Positions 19,594 to 28,474 of a stretch of 64,000 nt of DNA are shown in pieces (the stretch's first letter is position 1; every line of letters starts with the position of its first letter). Source of the DNA: Chitinophagaceae bacterium (GTDB taxonomy: Bacteria; Bacteroidota; Bacteroidia; Chitinophagales; Chitinophagaceae); the NCBI GenBank assembly GCA_027489035.1, contig JAIYAN010000010.1, positions 1-64,000 of the forward strand, in the 5' to 3' direction. The position numbers and the translations under genes are program-made. Below the pieces are notes generated by a model. It saw only the letters and a program-made list of their open reading frames with translations, was not told the origin of the DNA and searched no databases.

Positions 19594-22125
19594 TTATTTA
19601 TTAATAATCAATGGTAATAATCTTGATGCAGACTCAGCATTTATTTGTATCGAATACCTACCATTTGAAATGCCATGTAATGAAATTATTTCACGAATTA
19701 CACCCGCCTCTTTTAATTTGTTTTTACAAAGGGTTTTTATTTTTTCACCATCCTCATTCAACAAACAAACAGATACTGTTGATGGTACATTCAACGTATA
19801 TTCTAAAGTAGATTCGAGATTTGATTGCCTAGGGTATAAAATTGAATTTCCTATAGCATTTAGATTGTTTTGATTTCTACCAACGGTGTTGTTGTTTATT
19901 AAACATTCGCATCCATTGTATGATTGACTTGAGCTTGTTGTTTGAACCAAAAACTGCATCCAATCTCCAGAACTTTTAAAATCATTTGTTGCGCCAGATG
20001 CATATACTCTAGCCCTGATTTCGCCTGTAGAAGAGATATACATTAAAGGCGTGGTTGTTGTATACGAAATGGCAACATCCGAAGAAGACACATTGCGACT
20101 GTCTATTTGAGTCCAACTTGATGTTAAGAAATTGTAGAGGTATAGAATCTGCGTATTTGATGAAGAATTATTCCCGTCATAATTTAATGTGAACTGAGTA
20201 ACAGATGAAGGCGATTGAGTAATTTTCACACTGCCATACCAATCTGTTTTTCTACCATTTTGATTGATAGAATTCACCACAAAATAGCTAGAATTGTTTG
20301 TGGTTAGATTTCCGAAAATTCCAGTTTGAATACTGCCAGATAAAACGGTTGTTGAATTGGGAACGTAAGTTATTAAGTTATTTACATTAAGATTCTGACT
20401 TACACTAGTTGCGGCAGTATAATAATTATCTCCAGCCTGAGAAGCAGTAATTGTAGAAACGCCAACGCCAACAATATGAATTAATCCATTTACGATTGTA
20501 GCCACGCTTGTATTTGAACTAGTAAGGGTAACCGTTAGTCCCGAACTTGCGGTAGCATTGGAAACGAAATCACTATCATTATAAAACTTGGTTGAAAGTG
20601 CAGGGAAAGAAATGGTTTGTGTTTGTCTGAGCGGCTCCAAACGTTCCGACAATTGTTTCATAAACAAACTTGGAATTGCAGAAATGCGCGTACCACTCGA
20701 CTCAACAATTCCCAAAGGTTCTGTAGTCATGCCACCTACATTCGTAATTTCGTTAAACACACAACCTATAGCCCAGTTTCTATTATCACCTTGAGGATCT
20801 TGTAAAATCATTTTATCACCTTCGCAGTTCCAAAACATAATTTGGGCACCAGCCCAACCATGACCGGTACCTGAACTGGTACGATTTTGTACATTCATTT
20901 TACCGTTTATGGCAAAAATGTTATCGTACAAAATTCCTGTAGACCAACGATGATGAGGACCAATATCATTGTATTGATTTGTAGCCGTACAATTATAAAA
21001 AACCACAGGACCATTGGATCTGCTGCCATTTACAAAATCATGTCGTCCTTTGCGTGTGAAACAATTTTGCACCAAACTTCTTTGTCCATCCACATTAAAT
21101 GAATAACGTCTACCCCCTTCAATAAGTGATTTAGGATCGAAATTTCTACAATCCTGAACCGTAATCCATGCAGCACCATCCAATACATGTACAGCGGAAT
21201 AAGCAAAATAGTAAACATCTAAATCTTTTGCCCAACCATTGATGATGTTATAAAATGTAACGGCTTCCCAACCATGATTTTCGTCTGTTTCAGAAGCATA
21301 AGTTGAAGAAACGCACATATTTTCAATGCCACATTTTTCTATACGATTTGATGTATATCGAAACAATTCTGCAGTGGCATAAGTAGTATCAATATGATCG
21401 ACAATTGGCGCATCAAGGGAAATTACATTTCCGCTTACAGCAGATACTTTTCTTTCAACATAAACATCATAAGCGCTAAATGTCCAACCCCATTGAGCCA
21501 TCGATAATAAATCTACCCAAGATTGTTTGGGTATCCTGTGCAACATAACTTTATCGCCAGTTACGAAAGTATGTCCTGAAGCTACGGTAACTTGATTGGT
21601 ACCAAATGGCACATACGCATCTATAATTGCTTTTTTAGATGTGTAACTTAAATCTGTACCTCCGTTTCCTGAGAAATAGAATAAACTTATAGGTGCAGTT
21701 TTGGTGCAAACGAAATGAGTACCGGTTGTGCTATCTTTTCCTTCTCCTCTTAAAACTATTCCACTTGCATTTATTTTTATAGAATCACTAATCAAATATT
21801 TTCCAGCTTTAAAAAGAATTGTTCCTCTAAATCCATTGGCATCTAAAGGCAATGCGGCTACTTCATTAATTGCATTCTGAACATTGGTTAAATTATCTCC
21901 ACTAACAGGATATACTGTGCGAACAACACCAACAGTTGGTATGGGCGATTCGCTATTCATATACCCAACACCACTAAAATCTGGCACTTTGTTCCCTTTG
22001 CTATCAGCTGTGTAAACAAGCTTTCCATTTGAACCAACAGAAACTAATGTTGATGTTTGTGCATCAGAAAAGTGAAACACGAATAACAACAAAATAGAAA
22101 ATATCGTTTTAATCAAATTTTGCAT
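19594..22125 (-). CDS. Secreted beta-helix protein, possible polysaccharide lyase
   Basis: An 843-aa exported protein with signal peptide MQNLIKTIFSILLLFVFHFSDAQ. Residues roughly 30-490 resemble the right-handed parallel beta-helix (pectate-lyase superfamily) fold: an opening VYPVSGDNLTNVQNAINE segment, an FKAGKYLISDSI strand, GIVLRGEGKD, then repeated His/Asn-rich coils (KGRHDFVNGSRSNGPVVFYNC, GPHHRWSTGILYDN). I cannot assign it to a known lyase family. Next comes an Ig-like module (TLTSSNTSVATIVNGLIHIVG), a DWYGSVKITQSPSS module, and a T9SS-type C-terminus ending in LIINK. The two middle modules are shared with the PL6 protein two genes upstream. The family could include lyases, epimerases or hydrolases; activity on the same uronan is inferred. 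Confidence 0.75.
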   Translation of the reverse strand: MQNLIKTIFSILLLFVFHFSDAQTSTLVSVGSNGKLVYTADSKGNKVPDFSGVGYMNSESPIPTVGVVRTVYPVSGDNLTNVQNAINEVAALPLDANGFRGTILFKAGKYLISDSIKINASGIVLRGEGKDSTTGTHFVCTKTAPISLFYFSGNGGTDLSYTSKKAIIDAYVPFGTNQVTVASGHTFVTGDKVMLHRIPKQSWVDLLSMAQWGWTFSAYDVYVERKVSAVSGNVISLDAPIVDHIDTTYATAELFRYTSNRIEKCGIENMCVSSTYASETDENHGWEAVTFYNIINGWAKDLDVYYFAYSAVHVLDGAAWITVQDCRNFDPKSLIEGGRRYSFNVDGQRSLVQNCFTRKGRHDFVNGSRSNGPVVFYNCTATNQYNDIGPHHRWSTGILYDNIFAINGKMNVQNRTSSGTGHGWAGAQIMFWNCEGDKMILQDPQGDNRNWAIGCVFNEITNVGGMTTEPLGIVESSGTRISAIPSLFMKQLSERLEPLRQTQTISFPALSTKFYNDSDFVSNATASSGLTVTLTSSNTSVATIVNGLIHIVGVGVSTITASQAGDNYYTAATSVSQNLNVNNLITYVPNSTTVLSGSIQTGIFGNLTTNNSSYFVVNSINQNGRKTDWYGSVKITQSPSSVTQFTLNYDGNNSSSNTQILYLYNFLTSSWTQIDSRNVSSSDVAISYTTTTPLMYISSTGEIRARVYASGATNDFKSSGDWMQFLVQTTSSSQSYNGCECLINNNTVGRNQNNLNAIGNSILYPRQSNLESTLEYTLNVPSTVSVCLLNEDGEKIKTLCKNKLKEAGVIREIISLHGISNGRYSIQINAESASRLLPLIINK

Positions 22126-22142
22126 AGGTTATTAAAAATCAA

Positions 22143-23738
22143 CTATTTTTTTTGTTGAGATTTTAAGTATTCTAACATTTTTTCGTGTACTTCTTTTACT
22201 GCTTTTTTATATGATGCATCATCCGCCACATTTACTTTTTCTAATGGATCTTTTTGATAATCATAAAATTCTTTAGCGTAAACTCTATCATCTGAATATA
22301 CATCCGTTGTACTTCTAAAATTATTGTTTAACCAAATAGTATAACGATAACGATCTGTTCTAATACTATACCCCATAAGCTTTCTATTCTTATAACCTAA
22401 TTTGGTAAATTCTTCTTTTGAAAGATTTCTTGGATATTGACTCATGGCATATTCATTTACAACAGCTGTTTTATTTTGCATAACAGGTTTCAAACTTTTA
22501 CCTTGTAAAAATTTCGGAATTTCTAGGTTCGACAAATCGCAAAGTGTTGGGAATACATCTAGATGTTCAGCTAAAGATTTTGTAGTACCCGCTTTCAATC
22601 CTGGTGCTGCAAAAATCAATGGTGCACGGGTAGCTTGCTCAAAATTGGTATGCTTTCCCCACATATCATGATCGCCTAAATGCCAACCATGATCGCCCCA
22701 TAAAACAATTACAGTGTTGTTTAACTCGCCTAGAGAATCAAGTGTATTCAACAACAAACCAACCTGAGCATCTACGTAAGAAATAGCTGCATAATATGCG
22801 TGAACCAATTCCTTTTGTTTTTCTATTTTCAAACCTGCCCTTAAAGATTCTTTCGAAGATGTTGTATATGCTGGAATATCTGTATAGTTGCGCAACTCTC
22901 CTGATGATTCATAGGCAACGAATACTTCATTTTTGGCATGCTCTTGAAACTCAGCAATGGGCATATCCTCTCTTTTGTATAAATCCCAATATTTTTTTGG
23001 AGACACGAAAGGTAAATGCGGTTTATGAAAACCTACTGCAAAGAAAAACGGCTGTTTCCCTTTTGATAAATTGATGATTGATTTCTTTGCTATTAATGCT
23101 GTAACTCCATCTTCATAAGCATTATCGGGTAAATCCAAACATTCTGATGAAGGCTTTGTAGCACCTGTAGTACTTTCACCATCACCTTCTTTTTTATCCT
23201 CTTTTACTTCTGCAGCAATAGCCGCTTTGGTGGCAGGATCTTGATAATGTTTTTTCGCTGGCTCGCCCAATCGATTTGCATAATCAGCAGCAGTTGGTTT
23301 GATAAATGGAATACTCCATGATGGCTCATCAAACTTTTTATCTGTACAAGAAGGATGATAAATTTTTCCAACGCCAGAGGTAACATAACCTTGACTTATA
23401 AAATACTGTGGAAGTGTTATTACATTAGGATTCATGTCGCGCATTTTGGTTTTCAAATCCCAAATTTTTGTTGAATCCGGACGTAAGCCAGTCATCAAAC
23501 TTGCACGAGTAGGCCCGCAAACAGCTTGCTGACAATAGTTTGAAAGAAACACGGTTCCCATTTTTGCCAATCGATCTATATTAGGTGTTTTCACAATGGT
23601 GTTTCCATAGCAACCTAATTCGGGTTTCAAATCGTCTATTGCTATAAATAAAACATTAGGCTTAGATTTTTTTTGTGCAGAAGCATCAGAAAAAACAGAT
23701 ACAAATACGGATAGAATCAATAAAATACGATTGGTCAT
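22143..23738 (-). CDS. Secreted S1-family sulfatase, iduronate-2-sulfatase-like
   Basis: A 531-aa formylglycine-dependent sulfatase with signal peptide ending at DASAQ. Metal-binding Asp35-Asp36 are in FIAIDDLKPELGCYG; the maturation motif is C74-G-P-T-R78, where Cys74 would be converted to formylglycine. WGDHGWHLGDHDMWGKHTNF matches the iduronate-2-sulfatase branch (SulfAtlas S1_7-like). It would remove sulfate esters from a carbohydrate in the periplasm or at the surface. It lies 17 bp after the PL6 gene and 17 bp before the beta-helix gene. A sulfatase is not part of typical alginate loci, because alginate is not sulfated, so its presence widens the possible substrate range. No maturase gene is visible in the window. 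Confidence 0.9.
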   Translation of the reverse strand: MTNRILLILSVFVSVFSDASAQKKSKPNVLFIAIDDLKPELGCYGNTIVKTPNIDRLAKMGTVFLSNYCQQAVCGPTRASLMTGLRPDSTKIWDLKTKMRDMNPNVITLPQYFISQGYVTSGVGKIYHPSCTDKKFDEPSWSIPFIKPTAADYANRLGEPAKKHYQDPATKAAIAAEVKEDKKEGDGESTTGATKPSSECLDLPDNAYEDGVTALIAKKSIINLSKGKQPFFFAVGFHKPHLPFVSPKKYWDLYKREDMPIAEFQEHAKNEVFVAYESSGELRNYTDIPAYTTSSKESLRAGLKIEKQKELVHAYYAAISYVDAQVGLLLNTLDSLGELNNTVIVLWGDHGWHLGDHDMWGKHTNFEQATRAPLIFAAPGLKAGTTKSLAEHLDVFPTLCDLSNLEIPKFLQGKSLKPVMQNKTAVVNEYAMSQYPRNLSKEEFTKLGYKNRKLMGYSIRTDRYRYTIWLNNNFRSTTDVYSDDRVYAKEFYDYQKDPLEKVNVADDASYKKAVKEVHEKMLEYLKSQQKK

Positions 23739-23755
23739 TTTAATTTTTAATTTTT

Positions 23756-26581
23756 TTATCTATTAATAATAAATTTCACGGAAGTCGAATTTTCTTTGGT
23801 ATCCAAATGGATAAAATAAATTCCATTGGATAAGGCTTCCGTTGGAATTGAAATTCTTTGTACACCTATTAAAGAGAATTCATCTTTTATAATCTTTTTT
23901 ACAAGTTTGCCATTGACATCGTATATGCCAATATTGACAGGTGTGGTTTGGTTTACTTGATATTGTAAATACGTTCCTCCTTTTGTAGGATTTGGGAACA
24001 ATACCACTTTTTCAATATTGCTTTTCGGAGTTGCAACACGGCTAAATCCACTGCCCAAAGTGTCTATCAAACAATTGCAAGCATCTGCATTACGAACCGC
24101 GCTATTGGATTGAACAACAAACTGCATCCAATCGCCTGAGCTCGAAAAGTTACTTGTTCCTCCTGAACTATACACCCTCAATCTGATTTCTCCTGTTGAA
24201 GAAATAAAATTAGCCGGTGTATTTTGCACGTTAGTAATTGATACATCTGTAGTAGAAACCGTTCTACTATCAATTGATGTCCATGCTAAAGTTGACCAAT
24301 TGTACAGAGACAAAATTTGCGTTCTAGAATTGCTGTTTTTGCCATCATAATTGATGGTTAATTTAGAAATCGAACTAGGCAATTGAGAAATTCTAACAGC
24401 ACCATACCAATCTACTACTCTTGTATTTCTAGTAGTAGAATTCACTACAAAATAGCTTGCATTGTTTGTACTTAAATTTCCGTTTGTTCCACTATTTAAG
24501 GTTCCATTTAAAATAGTTGTAGTTGTAGGCACATAAGTGTAAGATGTAGTAACACTAAGCAATTGAACAACAGCTACTGCTGGCGTATATATTGAATTAC
24601 CTGCTTGCGTAGCCGTAATGTTAGCATATCCTGCAGCATTAATATGTATTTGATTATTGATAATGGTTGCTACTGAAGCATTTGAACTAGAATAAATAAC
24701 CCCTAACCCTGAGGTTGATGTTGCACCTGGATTAAAATCTGCATCTCCAACTAGTTTTGCAGGGATAGCTGAAAAACTGATTGTTTGTGATAATCCAGTT
24801 ACCGTTAAGGTTTGACTAACACTTTGAGCAGCAGTATAAAAGGCGTTTCCAGCTTGTGAAGCAGTGATTACGCAACTTCCATAACCTACTAAATGAATAT
24901 TTCCGTTGACTATTGTTGCGATATTGGTATTAGAACTAGTTAAAGTGACTGGCATACCTGATGATGCAGTAGCACCAGAACTAAAATCTGCAGCATTTAC
25001 AACTTTAGTTGGAATAGCAGGAAAACTAATGGTTTGCGCTTGTATAGGCTGTGTAGGTTTACCTGCGCCAACCAAATTGCTATCCAAAGGAAAATTCAAA
25101 AAAGATCCTGAACCATTTATTTCATCGCATCCAATATCAAATACCGAACTTCTGGTTTGTCCTTGTGCATCTAAATTTGAAATCAAACTTGCATACGTTG
25201 ACGTATTTACAGCAGCATCTTGTACATTAGATGGAGGAGTTAAAATTCCATTTGCCCTACTTCCAAAAGTTAATGTTGCAGATGTAAATCCTGAAGTATT
25301 TGTCATTACCAAACCACTTGGCGCATTGTATACATTCCCCTCAGCTGAATACGTTAATGTACGATTAGCCGTATCATTATAAGCAGCTTGACCAGCAGAC
25401 ATTTTTATTACATTATTTGCAATTTTAAGTCCTTTAGGTTGATAGATTGCCAATCCGTTATCAGTATGTCCAATTCTAATTCCCGGACCGCCACTACAAT
25501 TCACAATTGTATTAAAAGCTACAATCGCACTATCTGCCGGAAGATAAGCACCATCTAAAACAAGCGGGTTTAAACTATCAGATACCGGATAATAACCATT
25601 AAAAATAACAATAGGCGTTCTCATCGATGTTAAACTGCCACTACTACCTAATAATCCTTCAAAATAATTATTAAATATCTTATGACCTTTATCAATAATT
25701 CTCACCCCATAAGAACCCGTTTTAGTGGCATCATTATTTATAAAAAAGTTGCCGTAAACAGTACAATATTTACCCATTCTTAAGGTTAACCCCCCATTGC
25801 AATTTTTAAATGTGTTGTAACGATATGTGTTGTAATACGATTTGTTTGAAATAATTTCAGGTTCTGCTTGCGTACAATTTTCAAATAAATTATACTCAAT
25901 GATGTTGTACCCAAATGTTCTAGAGTTATTACCTACACCCACTCTTATTGTTTCTCCTCCATTTCCACCCATGTAACTTCTTCCTAAAAAATAGTTTGAA
26001 TCAATTCTGTGGAATGTAGATATTGACCTGTCGGGGAATGTAGCCGTACTATACCAAATCACTACTGTGGCTCTAGGATTTGATTTATTAATGAATGTAC
26101 AATGATCTAATCGATTATTTGTTCCAAATAAACCTGCCCATTCATTTTCTGTAGAATCAGATGAATTGTAATTATCAATTAAGATGTTTGAAATCCTTGA
26201 ATAATTTGCCAATACAGAAGATGAAGATCTAAATGACAAAACAGGATTTGTTGATGAATTACCGTTTGCAAATTTAAATCCATCTACTAAAATTTTTGTA
26301 CCACTAAATTGCAGATATGTTGACCCAGTAAATATTACACCTAAACGGGTTTGTGCTTTTAACACAATCCAATTGCTGGTTGAATTATTGTTTGAATTTA
26401 CCAAATTGATTTGCCCCCAATTATATGTTCCATTGGCAACGATAATCGTATCACCACCACGGGCAGCCGTAAACGCTGTTCTCAATGTAGTCAATGTATT
26501 TACCGTTGTTCTTACTGCAAATGATGAATTTGCAAACAAGCAAAATAAAATCAAAAAAGTTGACTTTAAAATATTTTTCAT
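23756..26581 (-). CDS. Secreted PL6-family lyase (alginate lyase/chondroitinase B type)
   Basis: A 941-aa exported polysaccharide lyase with signal peptide ending at SSFAV. The parallel beta-helix catalytic domain spans about residues 25-490. Catalytic residues can be placed by spacing: Ca-binding Glu240 and Glu242, base Lys247 in EIISNKS, and acid Arg268 in LTLRMG. This reproduces the E213/E215/K220/R241 spacing of the characterised PL6 enzyme AlyGC. The usual RHG after the catalytic arginine is RMG here (Met269). C-terminal to the lyase are two or three SSNTNIATIVNG Ig-like modules, the DWYGAVRISQLPSS module also found in the 843-aa beta-helix protein, and a T9SS domain (LFPNPTKGGTYLQY, terminal FIINR). 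It probably makes unsaturated uronate oligosaccharides; alginate is favoured over dermatan by the PL17 neighbour. Confidence 0.9.
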   Translation of the reverse strand: MKNILKSTFLILFCLFANSSFAVRTTVNTLTTLRTAFTAARGGDTIIVANGTYNWGQINLVNSNNNSTSNWIVLKAQTRLGVIFTGSTYLQFSGTKILVDGFKFANGNSSTNPVLSFRSSSSVLANYSRISNILIDNYNSSDSTENEWAGLFGTNNRLDHCTFINKSNPRATVVIWYSTATFPDRSISTFHRIDSNYFLGRSYMGGNGGETIRVGVGNNSRTFGYNIIEYNLFENCTQAEPEIISNKSYYNTYRYNTFKNCNGGLTLRMGKYCTVYGNFFINNDATKTGSYGVRIIDKGHKIFNNYFEGLLGSSGSLTSMRTPIVIFNGYYPVSDSLNPLVLDGAYLPADSAIVAFNTIVNCSGGPGIRIGHTDNGLAIYQPKGLKIANNVIKMSAGQAAYNDTANRTLTYSAEGNVYNAPSGLVMTNTSGFTSATLTFGSRANGILTPPSNVQDAAVNTSTYASLISNLDAQGQTRSSVFDIGCDEINGSGSFLNFPLDSNLVGAGKPTQPIQAQTISFPAIPTKVVNAADFSSGATASSGMPVTLTSSNTNIATIVNGNIHLVGYGSCVITASQAGNAFYTAAQSVSQTLTVTGLSQTISFSAIPAKLVGDADFNPGATSTSGLGVIYSSSNASVATIINNQIHINAAGYANITATQAGNSIYTPAVAVVQLLSVTTSYTYVPTTTTILNGTLNSGTNGNLSTNNASYFVVNSTTRNTRVVDWYGAVRISQLPSSISKLTINYDGKNSNSRTQILSLYNWSTLAWTSIDSRTVSTTDVSITNVQNTPANFISSTGEIRLRVYSSGGTSNFSSSGDWMQFVVQSNSAVRNADACNCLIDTLGSGFSRVATPKSNIEKVVLFPNPTKGGTYLQYQVNQTTPVNIGIYDVNGKLVKKIIKDEFSLIGVQRISIPTEALSNGIYFIHLDTKENSTSVKFIINR

Positions 26582-26593
26582 TTTAGTGATTTT

Positions 26594-27532
26594 TTAATTT
26601 TTGAATGGATCTAAACCCATAATAAATGCTATAATTTGAGAAGCTAATTCCGCATTTTTTTCTTTGGTGAATTTTCCATGTCCTCCACCTTCTACAGTAA
26701 TCAACTGAGATTTCACGCCAACATCTTGATACATTTTCAACAAATCAACCGACTGTTTGTATGGTACCGTTGAATCAGCATCTCCATGAATGATTAAAGT
26801 AGGCGGACTGTTTTTTGAAATATAATTTACAGGAGAAACGGACATGGCAAATTTCTGATCATTTTTTTTAGGGCCTAACCAATCACCAGGAGAGCGACTT
26901 TTCCTAACTGCAGGTCCATAATCTGTATAAGCCCAAGCCCATACATCTGTAATGCCCCATTTATCAATAATCGCTGAAACTTTTATTTTTCCATCGAATT
27001 TGCAATTTGTATCAAATATTGAATTATTGCCCAACAAACCTGTCATCAAAGCAAGATGACCACCTGCCGAACCACCCATAACTGCAATTTTATTTACATC
27101 GATATTAAATTGTTTCGCATTTTTAATCATGTAAATAAGCGCACATCTTACATCTTCAACTGCAGCTGGAGCAGTTGCATAATTGGTCATTCTGTACTCA
27201 ACGTTTACAACTGTAAAGCCTGCTTTAAAAAAAGCATGAAACCCTCCCTGAGACTCTTTCACGCCATTTTTCCAACCACCACCATGAATGTTAATGATAA
27301 CCGGAGTAGGTTTTGAATTTTGTGGTTGATAATAAATATCCATCCTGCCATTCCAATCTCCTACATTTGTGTACACTTCATCAAGATTTGCTTTATACGT
27401 AGCAGGATACTCTATTGGCTTGTATTTTTTTAATGAATCTGGTTTAATACTTTCTGATTCTTGTGCAAAAGAAAACAAAACAGTGTTTAGTGCAATAAAA
27501 AGACAGACAAATTGTAGTAGGTGTTTTTTCAT
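26594..27532 (-). CDS. Secreted alpha/beta-hydrolase esterase, copy 2
   Basis: A 312-aa exported carbohydrate esterase-like protein with a signal peptide ending at SFAQ. The oxyanion motif HGGGW is at residues 83-87, the nucleophile Ser155 in GGSAGG, the acid Asp253 in HGDADSTVP and His285 in EGGGHGKF. This is the BD-FAE/acetyl-xylan-esterase-like alpha/beta-hydrolase group. It is a tandem paralogue of the gene immediately upstream, separated by 10 bp. Removing O-acetyl groups from the polymer, as found on bacterial alginate, is a plausible role but inferred. Confidence 0.85.
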   Translation of the reverse strand: MKKHLLQFVCLFIALNTVLFSFAQESESIKPDSLKKYKPIEYPATYKANLDEVYTNVGDWNGRMDIYYQPQNSKPTPVIINIHGGGWKNGVKESQGGFHAFFKAGFTVVNVEYRMTNYATAPAAVEDVRCALIYMIKNAKQFNIDVNKIAVMGGSAGGHLALMTGLLGNNSIFDTNCKFDGKIKVSAIIDKWGITDVWAWAYTDYGPAVRKSRSPGDWLGPKKNDQKFAMSVSPVNYISKNSPPTLIIHGDADSTVPYKQSVDLLKMYQDVGVKSQLITVEGGGHGKFTKEKNAELASQIIAFIMGLDPFKN

Positions 27533-27542
27533 GTTTGGATTA

Positions 27543-28472
27543 TTATTTTTTAAACGCTTCTATATTTTTAATAAAATTTAAAATCACAACATTCAGTTCT
27601 GCGTTTTTTTCTTTCGTGAATTTTCCGTGTCCACCACCTTCAACAGTTATAAATTCTGTTTGAACCCCATTATCTTTTAAAAGTTTATACAATACTTCTG
27701 ATTGATTATAAGCAATAGAAGAATCTGCGTTGCCATGAATAATTAATGTAGGTGGACTTTTTTTATTTACATAGGAAACCGGCGATACAGATTTCGCAAA
27801 CTTTTCATCATTTTGTTTATCGCCTAACCATTCTTTGCCATTGTAATTTTTGCGTACTGCCGGACCATAATTGGTGTACATTTTAGCCCAAACATCTGAG
27901 CATCCATACTTATCGATAATTGCGGCTACTTTAATGTTTTTTGTACCTGGGCAATTGCCATCAAAAATTGAATTGTTGCCTAAAAGCCCTGTCATAAGCG
28001 CAAGATGTCCGCCAGCAGAACCGCCCATAACAACAATACGATTTACATCTATGTTGAATTTCTTTGCGTTTGTGATAAGATAAATTAAAGCGCACCTAAC
28101 ATCTTCCACGGCAGCGGGTGCTTTGGCTTGAGGAGACATTCTATATTCAACATTAGCCACACTAAATCCTTCTTTAAAAAATGGAGAAAAGCCACCTTGA
28201 TTTTCTTTAACGCCGTTCTTCCATCCTCCACCATGAATATTAATTAAAAGTGGTGTAGGTACTGAAGATTGTGGTTGATAATATAAATCCAACTTTCCAT
28301 CCCAATCCCCCACTTTTGTGTACACCTCATCAAGATTTGCCTTAAAGCCGGTAGGATAAACAACTGGCTTATACGTTTTAGCTGTTGAACTTTCTGTTTC
28401 CTGTGCTTTTGAACAAAGGTTAGAAAAAACAAAACTGCAAACTAACGCAAATATGTAGACGAAATTATACAT
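27543..28472 (-). CDS. Secreted alpha/beta-hydrolase esterase, copy 1
   Basis: A 309-aa exported esterase, paralogous to the following gene along most of its length. Key residues are HGGGW at 80-84, Ser152 in GGSAGG, Asp250 in HGNADSS and His282 in GGGHGKF. The signal segment ends near SKAQ; Cys20 is present but without a canonical lipobox. The two copies differ most in the lid segment (residues about 170-225) and after the acidic residue, where this copy has SSIAY instead of STVPY, so they may act on different acyl positions. The start codon lies 2 bp downstream of the SusD stop. Confidence 0.85.
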   Translation of the reverse strand: MYNFVYIFALVCSFVFSNLCSKAQETESSTAKTYKPVVYPTGFKANLDEVYTKVGDWDGKLDLYYQPQSSVPTPLLINIHGGGWKNGVKENQGGFSPFFKEGFSVANVEYRMSPQAKAPAAVEDVRCALIYLITNAKKFNIDVNRIVVMGGSAGGHLALMTGLLGNNSIFDGNCPGTKNIKVAAIIDKYGCSDVWAKMYTNYGPAVRKNYNGKEWLGDKQNDEKFAKSVSPVSYVNKKSPPTLIIHGNADSSIAYNQSEVLYKLLKDNGVQTEFITVEGGGHGKFTKEKNAELNVVILNFIKNIEAFKK

Positions 28473-28474
28473 AA

